Source of the DNA: Dermacoccus nishinomiyaensis | GTDB lineage: Bacteria; Actinomycetota; Actinomycetes; Actinomycetales; Dermatophilaceae | DNA: 64,000 nucleotides | Reading direction: 5' to 3' | Assembly (NCBI RefSeq): GCF_900447535.1 | Contig: NZ_UFXX01000002.1 | Location: 310,001-374,000, forward strand | Shown here: piece after piece, positions 25,964-33,937 of the stretch | Numbering within the stretch: the stretch's first letter is position 1 | How the letters are laid out: each line of letters opens with the position of its first letter | Program-made: the position numbers and the translations under genes | Notes under the pieces: model-generated | Database searches by the model: none | What the model saw: the letters and a program-made list of their open reading frames with translations, nothing else | Told to the model about the DNA's origin: nothing

Positions 25964-27370
25964 TCAGAAGACGTCGCTGCTGTGCAGACGACGTGCGGCC
26001 TCGGCGATCGAACCCGTCATCGACGGGTACACCGAGAACGTGTTGGCGACCTGGTCGACCGTCAGGCGGTTCGCGACGGCCATGCCGATCGGGTAGATCA
26101 GCTCCGAGGCCTGCGGCGCGACGACGACGCCGCCGATGATCGTGTTCGATCCCGGGCGGGCGAACAGCTTGACGAAGCCGTCGGTGATGTTGCGCATCTT
26201 GGCGCGCGGGTTCGTCGAAAGCGGCAGCGTGACGACGCGCGCCTCGATCTTGCCCTCCTCGACGTCGGCCTGGCTGTAGCCGACCGTCGCGATCTCGGGG
26301 TCGGTGAAGATGTTGGCCGTGACGCCGCGCAGGTTGAGCGGCTGCACCGCGTCGCCGAGGGCATGGTGCATGGCGACGCGCCCCTGCATCGCTGCGACGG
26401 ACGCGAGCGGGTAGACGCCCGTGCAGTCGCCGGCGGCATAGATGCCCTGCGCGCTCGTGCGCGAGACGCGGTCGGTGACGATGTGGCCCGAGTCGGTGAG
26501 GTCGACGCCCGCGGCCTCGAGGCCGATGCCCTTCGTCTGCGGGATCGAACCCACGGCGAGGATCGCGTGCGTCCCTTCGACCTTGCGTCCGTCCTCGAGC
26601 GTCACGACGACCGTGTCGCCTTCACGCGTTGCGGCCATGGCGCGGCTGCGGTTGAGGACCGTCATGCCGCGGCGGCGGAAGACGTTCTCGATGACGGTGG
26701 CCGCGTCGGCGTCCTGGCCGGGCAGCACGCGGTCACGCGAGCTGACGAGCGTGACGTCGGCGCCGAGGCCGAGGTAGGCGTGCGCGAGTTCGGCACCGGT
26801 GACACCAGAACCGACGACGATGAGCTTCTCGGGGACCTCGGTGAGGTTGTAGATGTCCTTCCACGTCAGGATGCGCTCGCCGTCGGGCTTCGCGGTGTCC
26901 ATGACGCGCGGGGTCGTGCCCATCGCGAGGAGGATGACGTCGGCGCGGATGTCCTCGGTCTCGCCGTTCGTGAGCTCGGCCTCGACCCACCCGTGGCCCT
27001 TGACGCGGCCGGTGCCGCGCCGGATGCGCACGCCGACACTCTCGAGCTGAGCCTGGATGTCGACGGACTGCGCCTTCGCCAGGCGCAGGATGCGCTCGTT
27101 GACCTGGCCCAGGTTGGCGTGCGCGTGCTGGTTCTCCTCGTTGCCCTCGAAGCCGACGCCGAGGCGGCCGGCCGCCTCGAAGCGCGAGAGGAAGTCGGAG
27201 GTGGCGATCAGGGTCTTGGAGGGGACGCAGTCGGTGAGCACCGCGGCACCACCGAGGCCGTCACGGTCGATGACCGTGACCTGCGCACCGAGCTGGGCGG
27301 CGACGAGCGCGGATTCATAACCGCCCGGGCCACCACCGATGACGACGACAGACTTCTTCCGTGAGCTCAC
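25964..27370 (-). CDS. lpdA: NAD(P)H-quinone dehydrogenase of the LpdA (Rv3303c) type
   Basis: 468-residue FAD flavoprotein of the disulfide-reductase superfamily. FAD site VVVIGGGPGGYESALVAAQLG; NAD(P) site VVGSGVTGAELAHAYLGLGADVTLV; second FAD contact GIYAAGDCTGVYPLAS. The redox-active pair is broken: GGAAVLTDCVPSKTL keeps only one Cys, as in mycobacterial LpdA, which reduces quinones rather than lipoamide. This excludes a normal dihydrolipoamide dehydrogenase. GTG at 27370 is used; TTG at 27382 is an alternative. As in mycobacteria it precedes the purine nucleoside phosphorylase region, here divergently. Confidence 0.85.
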   Translation of the reverse strand: MSSRKKSVVVIGGGPGGYESALVAAQLGAQVTVIDRDGLGGAAVLTDCVPSKTLIATSDFLSRFEAAGRLGVGFEGNEENQHAHANLGQVNERILRLAKAQSVDIQAQLESVGVRIRRGTGRVKGHGWVEAELTNGETEDIRADVILLAMGTTPRVMDTAKPDGERILTWKDIYNLTEVPEKLIVVGSGVTGAELAHAYLGLGADVTLVSSRDRVLPGQDADAATVIENVFRRRGMTVLNRSRAMAATREGDTVVVTLEDGRKVEGTHAILAVGSIPQTKGIGLEAAGVDLTDSGHIVTDRVSRTSAQGIYAAGDCTGVYPLASVAAMQGRVAMHHALGDAVQPLNLRGVTANIFTDPEIATVGYSQADVEEGKIEARVVTLPLSTNPRAKMRNITDGFVKLFARPGSNTIIGGVVVAPQASELIYPIGMAVANRLTVDQVANTFSVYPSMTGSIAEAARRLHSSDVF

Positions 27371-27533
27371 CCCCCTATCCAATCACTTGACGTCAAGAGA
27401 CTTCGAATCGCGGGCACGTCGATGCATGTGGCGCGAGCAGGGCACGGCGGTAGGTGCGCCTGCAGGTGCGTCGGCGGGCGCATCGGCAACAGGGACGTTC
27501 GCGCGGTCCGCACCGGTTGTCGGCCTCGCCACG

Positions 27534-27539
27534 TACCCT
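27534..27539 (+). promoter_or_regulatory. -10 element of the purine nucleoside phosphorylase gene (leaderless)
   Basis: TACCCT lies 6 nt before the GTG at 27546. The intervening GAAGGG is too close to the start to act as a ribosome-binding site. Confidence 0.45.
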
Positions 27540-27545
27540 GAAGGG

Positions 27546-28382
27546 GTGACTCAGCAGACCACTTCGCCCCTGTCCGATCCGAGCGTCGATCCCTTCGAGA
27601 TCGCGCGTGACGCCGCGCGCGTCATCGCCGAACGCACGGGCGTCGAGAAGCACGACGTGGCGCTCGTCCTCGGCTCCGGCTGGGGCCAGACCGCCGACCT
27701 CATCGGCGAGGTCAAGGCGACGATCGACAACACCGACGTGCCCGGGTTCGGCGCGGCGGCCGTCGCTGGTCACAGCGGGCAGATGCGCTCGATCGAGATC
27801 GAGGGCAGTGGCAAGCGCGCCCTCGTCTACGGCACGCGCACGCACTTCTACGAGGGCAAGGGGGTGCGCGCCGTCGTCCACGGCGTGCGTACCGCCGCGG
27901 CGGCCGGGTGCGACACCGTGGTGCTGACGAACGGGTGCGGCGGCCTGCGCCCGGAGTGGGGCCCGGGCACGCCCGTGCTCATGAGCGATCACATCAACCT
28001 GACGGCCACCTCGCCGCTCGAGGGCGCGACGTTCGTCGACCTCACCGACCTGTACTCACCGCGCCTGCGCGACGTGGCGCGTTCGATCGACTCCTCGCTC
28101 GACGAGGGCGTCTACGCGCAGTTCACCGGGCCGCACTACGAGACGCCCGCCGAGGTGCGCATGGCGAAGACGCTCGGCGCCGACCTCGTCGGCATGTCGA
28201 CGGCCCTCGAGGCCATCGCGGCGCGTCACGCGGGCCTCGAGGTGCTCGGCATCTCCCTCGTCACGAACCCGGCGGCGGGTATCAGCCCCACTCCGCTCGA
28301 CCACGCCGAGGTCATCGAAGCCGGGCGGGCAGCGGCCGAGCGGTGTGGGCAGTTGCTGTCGGGCATCGTCCGGGCGCTGTGA
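27546..28382 (+). CDS. Purine nucleoside phosphorylase (trimeric type)
   Basis: Phosphorolysis of guanosine/inosine and deoxy forms to free base plus (deoxy)ribose-1-phosphate. 278 residues, normal for the PNP/MTAP family: LVLGSGWGQTAD (phosphate Ser), AVAGHSGQMRSIEI with the phosphate-binding His, YGTRTHFYEG, TNGCGGLRPEW, VYAQFTGPHYETPAEVRMAKTLGADLVGMSTALEAIAARHAGLEVLGISLVTNPAAG with the base-binding Glu and Asn. First gene of a PNP-mutase-kinase run. The GTG has TACCCT 6 nt before it. The salvage genes on the other strand (add, deoA, cdd) support the role. Confidence 0.95.
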   Translation: MTQQTTSPLSDPSVDPFEIARDAARVIAERTGVEKHDVALVLGSGWGQTADLIGEVKATIDNTDVPGFGAAAVAGHSGQMRSIEIEGSGKRALVYGTRTHFYEGKGVRAVVHGVRTAAAAGCDTVVLTNGCGGLRPEWGPGTPVLMSDHINLTATSPLEGATFVDLTDLYSPRLRDVARSIDSSLDEGVYAQFTGPHYETPAEVRMAKTLGADLVGMSTALEAIAARHAGLEVLGISLVTNPAAGISPTPLDHAEVIEAGRAAAERCGQLLSGIVRAL

Positions 28383-28428
28383 CGGCGCCGACCACCGAAT
28401 CGATCACCGACGCGAGCGAGGAACGACG

Positions 28429-30162
28429 ATGACGACCGACACGGCCCACCTGCTCGACCAGGCACGTGCCTGGATCGCCGACGACCCCGACGAGGTGACA
28501 CGCGCAGAACTCGAATCCGTCGTGGCGGCAGCCGAATCCGGCGACGCTGCGGCGCTCGATGATCTGGCCGATCGATTCCGCGGACTGCTCGCCTTCGGTA
28601 CCGCGGGCCTGCGCGGCGCGCTCGGAGCCGGGCCCAACCGCATGAACCGCGTCGTCGTCCTTCGTGCTGCGGCGGGGCTCACGCGCTACCTGCAGACCTC
28701 GCTCGGCAAGCGGGACGTCACGGTCGTCATCGGGTACGACGCGCGCACGAACAGTGACGTGTTCGCCGCCGACACCGCGGCCGTCGTCACCGCTGCGGGC
28801 GGGCGGGCGCTCGTCCTGCCGCGTCCGCTGGCGACGCCGGTGCTCGCGTTCGCGATCCGGTACGTCGGGGCTGATGCGGGCGTCATGGTGACGGCGAGCC
28901 ACAACCCGCCGCAGGACAACGGCTACAAGGTCTACCTCGGCGACGGCAGCCAGGTCGTCCCGCCCGCCGACGCCGAAATAGCCGCGGCGATCGACACGTT
29001 CCCGTCCGCGGCGTCGATCGAGCGTGCCGAGGACGGCTGGGAGACCCTCGGCGACGACCTCGAGGCCGATTACCGCGACGCCTGTGTCGCCTCGATCACC
29101 CCGGGCGGACCGCGCGACGTCGCCGTCGTCCACACGGCGCTGCATGGCGTCGGGTCGACGACGCTGCTCGCGGCGTTCGAGCAGGCCGGTTTCGCGCGCC
29201 CGACGCCCGTCGCGTCGCAGGAACAGCCCGACCCGCGCTTCCCCACCGTCAGCTTCCCGAATCCAGAAGAGCCCGGCGCGATCGACGCGGCGCTCGACCT
29301 CGCGCGCGAGGTGCGGCCCGACATCGTCATCGCCTCCGACCCGGACGCCGACCGCTGCGCCGTCGCCGCGCCCGACCCGAGGTGCGCGTCGGCTGAGGAC
29401 CCCCAGGGGTGGCGCATGCTGCGCGGTGACGAGGTGGGGGTGCTGCTCGGGCAGCGTGCACTCGACCTCGCTGCGACCGGCGCGCTGCACGGCGTCGACG
29501 GGGGCGCGCCCGTGCTCGCCAACAGCATCGTCAGCTCGCGCCAGCTCGGCGCGATGGCGGCCGATGCGGGCGTCGCGCACGTCGAGACGCTGACCGGGTT
29601 CAAGTGGATCGCCCGGGTGCCCGACATTGCCTACGGCTACGAGGAGGCGCTCGGGTACTGCACCGCGCCGTCCGTCGCGCGCGACAAGGACGGCATCTCC
29701 GCGGGCCTCGCCGTCGCGGAACTGGCGGCCGGGTTGAAGGCCGAGGGCCGCACCCTCGTCGACCTGCTCGACGACCTCGCCCGCCGCCACGGCGTGTACG
29801 CGAGCGACTCGTTCAGCATCCGCGTCGCCGAGCTGGCGCAGATCCCCGCCATCATGGCGGCCCTGCGCGAACGACCTGCGACGCAGATCGGAGACGTCGT
29901 CGTCGCGCAGTTCCACGACCTCGCCCTCGGTGACGGCGGCCTGCCGCCGACCGACGGCCTGCGCTACCTGCTCGCCGACGGCACCCGCGTCATCGTGCGC
30001 CCGAGCGGAACCGAGCCGAAGGTCAAGGTCTACCTCGAGGCGATCGTGCCCGTGGACGACCTGGCGCCCGGCGTGGACGACGCCCTGGCCGCGGCGCGTG
30101 CGGAGGCGGCCCGCCGTCTCGCCGCGACGCGGCGTGCGATGGAGGAGCTCACCGCACTGTGA
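28429..30162 (+). CDS. Phospho-sugar mutase (alpha-D-phosphohexomutase family; probable phosphopentomutase role)
   Basis: 577 residues with the four phosphohexomutase signatures: FGTAGLRGALGAGPNRMN (substrate entry), phosphoserine loop VTASHNPPQDNGYKVY, metal loop IASDPDADRCAVA, sugar loop plus C-terminal phosphate loop VRPSGTEPKVKVYLEA. The length and AGLRG motif match the PGM2-like branch, which can act on ribose- and deoxyribose-1-phosphate. Between a nucleoside phosphorylase and a kinase, that activity would channel pentose-1-phosphate into central metabolism; this is inference. Start ATG has GAGG 7 nt upstream. Confidence 0.9.
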   Translation: MTTDTAHLLDQARAWIADDPDEVTRAELESVVAAAESGDAAALDDLADRFRGLLAFGTAGLRGALGAGPNRMNRVVVLRAAAGLTRYLQTSLGKRDVTVVIGYDARTNSDVFAADTAAVVTAAGGRALVLPRPLATPVLAFAIRYVGADAGVMVTASHNPPQDNGYKVYLGDGSQVVPPADAEIAAAIDTFPSAASIERAEDGWETLGDDLEADYRDACVASITPGGPRDVAVVHTALHGVGSTTLLAAFEQAGFARPTPVASQEQPDPRFPTVSFPNPEEPGAIDAALDLAREVRPDIVIASDPDADRCAVAAPDPRCASAEDPQGWRMLRGDEVGVLLGQRALDLAATGALHGVDGGAPVLANSIVSSRQLGAMAADAGVAHVETLTGFKWIARVPDIAYGYEEALGYCTAPSVARDKDGISAGLAVAELAAGLKAEGRTLVDLLDDLARRHGVYASDSFSIRVAELAQIPAIMAALRERPATQIGDVVVAQFHDLALGDGGLPPTDGLRYLLADGTRVIVRPSGTEPKVKVYLEAIVPVDDLAPGVDDALAAARAEAARRLAATRRAMEELTAL

Positions 30163-30890
30163 CGTCTCACGAGAGCGCCGCCGAAGGGGCCCTTCCGACG
30201 AGCGACGTTGCCCCCGAGAAGGTTTCGACGACTCACCCGCCGGCTCCGGCTGACGCAGACGGGCCTGTCGTGGGCGCGCGGGGAGCGCTCGCCCGCGTCA
30301 TCGTCGTGTCGGGGCCGTCGGGCAGCGGCAAGTCGCGGCTGGCTCGCCAGTTGTGCGCGAGCCACGGGTGGCCGTTCGTCAATCTCGACGACTTCTACCG
30401 CGATCACGACGCGCCCGATCTGCCGCGGTTCGCCTCGGGCGAGATCGACTGGGACAACGCCGGCACGTGGAACGTCGAGGCCGCTGCGCAGTCGCTGGAG
30501 CGGTTGTGCCGCACCGGTGCCACCGACGTGCCGCAGTACTCGATCTCGCAGAGTCGTGCGACGGGCACGCACTCCGTCACGCTCGACGGAGCCCGGTTCG
30601 TCGTCGCCGAGGGCATCTTCGCGCCCGACGTCATCGCCCCGCTCGCCGAGCGCGGTGTGCTCGGCGAGGCGTGGTGCCTGCGTCGCAACCGGACGGTGAC
30701 TGCGGCCCGGCGGTTCATCCGCGACGTGGCCGAGCGCCGCAAGCCCCCGCTCGTCCTCGTGCGGCGTGGGGCGCGGCTGTGGCGGGACGAACCCGAACTC
30801 GTCAGAGCGCACCTGGCGCGCGGCGCCCAACCCGTCACGTTCTCCGAGGCCGTGCGCCGCGCTGCGGCGCTGCAGTCGTCAGCGATCTGA
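30159..30890 (+). CDS. Uridine kinase-like P-loop kinase
   Basis: 243 residues. Walker A VVSGPSGSGKSRLARQL (starting about residue 48), FVNLDDFYRDHDAP with the catalytic Asp of nucleoside kinases, DWDNAGTWNVEAAAQSLERL, and VVAEGIFAPD match the uridine kinase / phosphoribulokinase group. It would phosphorylate uridine or cytidine. The GTG overlaps the mutase stop by 4 bp, so it is translationally coupled. Residues 1-45 are a low-complexity Pro/Ala extension. Substrate inferred from context. Confidence 0.85.
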   Translation: MTSHESAAEGALPTSDVAPEKVSTTHPPAPADADGPVVGARGALARVIVVSGPSGSGKSRLARQLCASHGWPFVNLDDFYRDHDAPDLPRFASGEIDWDNAGTWNVEAAAQSLERLCRTGATDVPQYSISQSRATGTHSVTLDGARFVVAEGIFAPDVIAPLAERGVLGEAWCLRRNRTVTAARRFIRDVAERRKPPLVLVRRGARLWRDEPELVRAHLARGAQPVTFSEAVRRAAALQSSAI

Positions 30891-30972
30891 CGGGCGCACC
30901 TGGGCGGCGCTCAGGGTGCACGTGCTCGGCCACCGAACGCAGCAGCGTGGGTCACCGACCAGGTCAGGCACG

Positions 30973-32166
30973 TCAGGCGCGGGCCGCGGCGAACCCGGGT
31001 TTGATGACGTCCATGATGATCGCGAGACGCTCGTCGAACGGGATGAACGCCGACTTCATCGCGTTGACGGTGACCTTCTCGAGGTCGTCGAGACCCCAGC
31101 CTGCCTCGCTGACGAGCCCGGTCATCTCCTTCGTCATCGACGTGTCGCTCATGAGGCGGTTGTCGGTGCTGAGCGCGACGCGGAAACCGAGTGCCAGCAG
31201 GAACGAGATGGGGTGGCTGCGCAGCGACAACGCCGCACCCGTCTGCAGGTTCGAGATCGGGCACACCTCGAGCGCGATGCGCCGATCGCGGACGAAGGCG
31301 GCGAGGCGCCCGAGGCGGACGTCGGCCTCCCCCGCCCGAACACGCTCAGGCAGCGCGGCGCGAGCCGGCTCGTCGAGTTCGGGGTAGGCGACGCCGTCGA
31401 TCGTGATGTCGTCGGTGATGCGCACGCCGTGCCCGAGCCGTTCGGCGCCGCAGTACTGGATGGCCTCCCAGATGCTCGGCAGCCCGAATGCCTCACCGGC
31501 GTGGATCGTGAAGTGCGCGTTCTCGCGGCGCAGGTACTCGAACGCGTCGAGGTGGCGTGTGGGAGGGAAACCGGCCTCGGCGCCGGCGATGTCGAAACCG
31601 GCGACGCCCTGGTCGCGGTAGGCGACAGCGAGTTCGGCGATCTCGACGCTCTTCGCCGCGTGGCGCATCGCCGTCAGCAGGGCGCGCATGACGATGGGCC
31701 TGCCCTGCTCGGCGGCGCGTTCGGCACCGCGTCGGAAGCCTTCGAGCACAGCGTCGACGACCTCGGTGAGGGCCAGACCCTTCTCGATGTGCAGCTCCGG
31801 CGCGAAGCGGACCTCGGCGTAGACGACGCCGTCCGCCGCGTGATCCTCGGCGCACTCGGCGGCGACGCGGACGATGGCGTCGCGGGTCTGCATGACGCCG
31901 ACGGTGTGCTCGAACGTCTCGAGGTAACGCACGAGCGAACCCGAGTCGGCGCTGTCACGGAACCAGCGCGCGAGTGTCTCGGCGTCGTCGGCCGGCAGCG
32001 CGTCGTAGCCGGTCTTGCGCGCGAGTCCGAGGACGGTCGCCGGACGAACCCCACCGTCGAGGTGATCGTGCAGCACGACCTTCGGCAGCGCCGCGACGAC
32101 GTCCTGTGTGAGTGCCCGCGCCGCCGTTTCGTCCAAGCTGTGTGTCGTCGCAGAGGTGTCAGTCAT
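30973..32166 (-). CDS. add: Adenosine deaminase
   Basis: Deaminates (deoxy)adenosine to (deoxy)inosine, which feeds the phosphorylase. 397 residues. Zn-binding HDHLDGG (normal [15 protein letters not shown]), substrate loop [17 protein letters not shown] with Zn-His and catalytic Glu, ERLGHGVRI with catalytic His, and [18 protein letters not shown] with the terminal Asp ligands. The ATG at 32166 is used because TACACT lies 6 nt upstream and the remaining open upstream frame lies in the repeat array. In mycobacteria add and deoA are neighbours; here an IS element separates them. Confidence 0.95.
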   Translation of the reverse strand: MTDTSATTHSLDETAARALTQDVVAALPKVVLHDHLDGGVRPATVLGLARKTGYDALPADDAETLARWFRDSADSGSLVRYLETFEHTVGVMQTRDAIVRVAAECAEDHAADGVVYAEVRFAPELHIEKGLALTEVVDAVLEGFRRGAERAAEQGRPIVMRALLTAMRHAAKSVEIAELAVAYRDQGVAGFDIAGAEAGFPPTRHLDAFEYLRRENAHFTIHAGEAFGLPSIWEAIQYCGAERLGHGVRITDDITIDGVAYPELDEPARAALPERVRAGEADVRLGRLAAFVRDRRIALEVCPISNLQTGAALSLRSHPISFLLALGFRVALSTDNRLMSDTSMTKEMTGLVSEAGWGLDDLEKVTVNAMKSAFIPFDERLAIIMDVIKPGFAAARA

Positions 32167-32172
32167 GGCCCA

Positions 32173-32178
32173 AGTGTA
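32173..32178 (-). promoter_or_regulatory. -10 element of add (leaderless)
   Basis: TACACT on the minus strand, 6 nt before the ATG at 32166. A promoter here means add no longer depends on transcription from deoA across the IS. Confidence 0.5.
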
Positions 32179-32193
32179 GGGCTCACCTGCCCC

Positions 32194-32250
32194 GTCCCCA
32201 TCTGCGATTCTTGTCCACATTCGCGATTTTCGTCCACCTCTGCGAACGGC
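32194..32250. repeat. 19-bp repeat units (copy 2, half element)
   Basis: Three consecutive 19-bp units (32194-32212, 32213-32231, 32232-32250) match GTCCMCATYYGCGATTYYC. No reverse half follows; the IS element starts about 6 bp further on. See 33761-33934. Confidence 0.8.
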
Positions 32251-32273
32251 GGTGGATGTCAACCTGTGGTGAG

Positions 32274-33395
32274 TCACTCAGGGCCGGGATGGTTGATTCC
32301 GGCCCACGCTTTCGGGGCGGGCACTGGCGCGCGGTGGCCGCGGAAACGTTCGGGGTGACGCGCCTGGTAGTAGGCGAGGCTGACTTGGCGGCGAGCGTGC
32401 AGCATCTTCCACGACCCGTCGTGCACCTGCGCGGGCGTGTACAGCGCGATCCCACTGTGGTGGTGGGCATGGTTGTACCAGTGCACGTGCTGCGCGACGT
32501 ACGTGCTCGCCTCCACCAGCGACGCGAACACGCCCGGATACGACGCCCGATTCTTCAGGGTGCGGAACTCGGACTCGATGTACGGGTTGTCGTTCGACAC
32601 CCGCGGACGCGAGTGCGACACCTCGATGCCATGTGCCGTGAGGAACTCGTTCAGCAGGTTCGAACGCATCACCGCGCCGTTGTCGGCGTGCACGACCTGC
32701 GGCACGCACCCACCCTCCGCCGCGATCGCGGCCATGAACAACGCCATCGCATCAGCAGTGCTCTCACGCTGGTGCACACTCGCGACGATCACCTTGCGGC
32801 TGAAGATGTCGATGATCGCGTACGCCTTGAACGCCACACCCCGAAACGCGGTGGGCAGGTCGGTGATGTCCCACGCCCACACCTGGTTCGCGCCAGTCGC
32901 CAACACCTGCGGTTTCACCCGCGCCACCGCCCGCTCACCCGCCGCGCCCGACTGCTCGACTGTGGCCTGCTCGACTGTGGCCTGCTCGCGGCGCACGCGC
33001 GCGGCGATACGCCACCACGAACGCAGACTCGCTTCCATGAAGCCCTCGTCCCACGCCTTCGCGAACGCGCCCGCGACACCCAAACCGCCCGTGCGCCCCG
33101 CACTGATGAAACCCGCGACCCGCGCGCACACCGACGCGCTCAACCTCGCTGGCTGCTCCCGCTCACGCTGCGGCACAGGCGATACCGCCGCAGCAACGTC
33201 ACGGCCATGGTGGTGGCGGGCGTGCCACGTGCCACGCGAGACACCAGCGACCTGCAGCGCACGGCGCTGACTGAACCCCGCCAGCGCGCTCAGGTCTCGG
33301 ATGAGGTCGTTCTCGGCTGCGATGAACGCTCGGGTGGCGTCGTCGGGGGCGTATCGGGCTCGTGCGCGTGCCAGTGTTGCAAGAGCCCGATAGCT
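32274..33395 (-). CDS. IS3-family transposase OrfB (frameshift product part)
   Basis: DDE integrase-type transposase. Read from the -1 slip point it continues [54 protein letters not shown], then the core with D in [13 protein letters not shown] in [12 protein letters not shown] and E in [11 protein letters not shown], i.e. a complete DD(35)E set. A GTG at 33176 could start a shorter form, but the conserved upstream sequence shows that translation enters from orfA by frameshift. Stop lies in the left inverted repeat. Confidence 0.88.
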   Translation of the reverse strand, partial: SYRALATLARARARYAPDDATRAFIAAENDLIRDLSALAGFSQRRALQVAGVSRGTWHARHHHGRDVAAAVSPVPQREREQPARLSASVCARVAGFISAGRTGGLGVAGAFAKAWDEGFMEASLRSWWRIAARVRREQATVEQATVEQSGAAGERAVARVKPQVLATGANQVWAWDITDLPTAFRGVAFKAYAIIDIFSRKVIVASVHQRESTADAMALFMAAIAAEGGCVPQVVHADNGAVMRSNLLNEFLTAHGIEVSHSRPRVSNDNPYIESEFRTLKNRASYPGVFASLVEASTYVAQHVHWYNHAHHHSGIALYTPAQVHDGSWKMLHARRQVSLAYYQARHPERFRGHRAPVPAPKAWAGINHPGPE

Positions 33396-33712
33396 TTTCC
33401 CAGCGACTCGTTCGCCTGACGTAGCCCGTCAGCCTCGGTCCGTAGCCGCGCGACTTCCGTGGCGTGGCGGCGTTCTTGCGCGGCGAGTTGTTCTTCCAGC
33501 CGGCGCATCTGATCAGAGCGAATATGGTCCATCGAGCCACCCTGACGCGGCGTGAGGCCACGGTCAAGATCACCACGGACATACTCACTACGCCAGCGAC
33601 GTAACTGACTCGCCGTGAACGGCTGCTGCGCCAACCACGCCGTTTTCTGCCCGAACGCCAACCCCAGATACGTCACTACCGCATCCCGCTTTTCCTCGAC
33701 CGTGAACACCAC
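33290..33712 (-). CDS. IS3-family transposase OrfA
   Basis: 140-residue N-terminal component: an HTH (EEKRDAVVTYLGLAFGQKTAWLAQQPFTASQLRRWRSEYV, ~6-45) and a leucine-zipper-like coiled coil (MRRLEEQLAAQERRHATEVARLRTEADGLRQAN, ~69-101). It overlaps orfB; ribosomes slip back one base at 33395-33401 to make OrfAB. Alone it usually acts as a regulator of transposition. Confidence 0.85.
   Translation of the reverse strand: MVFTVEEKRDAVVTYLGLAFGQKTAWLAQQPFTASQLRRWRSEYVRGDLDRGLTPRQGGSMDHIRSDQMRRLEEQLAAQERRHATEVARLRTEADGLRQANESLGKAIGLLQHWHAHEPDTPPTTPPERSSQPRTTSSET
33395..33401 (-). other. -1 programmed ribosomal frameshift heptamer
   Basis: GGGAAAA in the orfA frame reads G GGA AAA, the X XXY YYZ form. 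After slipping to GGG AAA the next codon AGC enters the orfB frame, which is open from about 33428 down to the stop. Position within orfA (codons for SLGKA) is typical for IS3. Confidence 0.75.
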
Positions 33713-33760
33713 GCCTCCTCAACACAAGTGACTCACGACCAGGCTGGCACTTAGGGCGGC

Positions 33761-33934
33761 GTCCACCTTCGCGATTTCCGTCCCCATTCGCACATCTCGT
33801 CCCCATCTTCGGTTTTCGGTCACTCTCGCAAGAGTGACTGAAAATCGGAGATGGGGACGAGATTCGCAAGGGTGGGCAGGAATCGCCGATGGGGGCAGGA
33901 ATCGCGGATGTGGACGAAAATTGCAGGTGGGGCG
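33761..33934. repeat. Palindromic array of 19-bp units (copy 3, complete)
   Basis: Forward units 33761-33779, 33780-33798, 33799-33817; a TCACTCTCGCAAGAGTGA centre; then five reverse-complement units, 33840-33858, 33859-33877, 33878-33896, 33897-33915, 33916-33934. Every unit is exactly 19 bp and fits GTCCMCATYYGCGATTYYC. The array ends 3 bp from the deoA stop. Transcribed, it would fold into a long imperfect hairpin. Confidence 0.85.
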
Positions 33935-33937
33935 GGG

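Larger units (their letters stand above)
32257..33749 (-). mobile_element. IS3-family insertion sequence
   Basis: A 1.49-kb element with two overlapping ORFs in the IS3 arrangement (orfA, then orfB in the -1 frame) read on the minus strand. Both ends start TGYCARCCTG and share the inner GTGAGTCACT (left 32257 inward; right 33749 inward), giving ~22-bp imperfect terminal inverted repeats with one indel. The orfB stop is inside the left repeat, as often in this family. No matching 3-5 bp target duplication is seen, so the ends could be off by a few bases or the insertion old. Both ORFs look intact. Confidence 0.88.

Noticed and set aside
32252-33754. Target-site duplication of the IS element
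   Set aside because: The bases flanking the deduced ends (GGA left, CTT right) do not match in any 3-5 bp window.
33761-33934. CRISPR-like array
   Set aside because: The 19-bp units are directly joined with no spacers, are degenerate, and turn into reverse orientation; no cas genes nearby.
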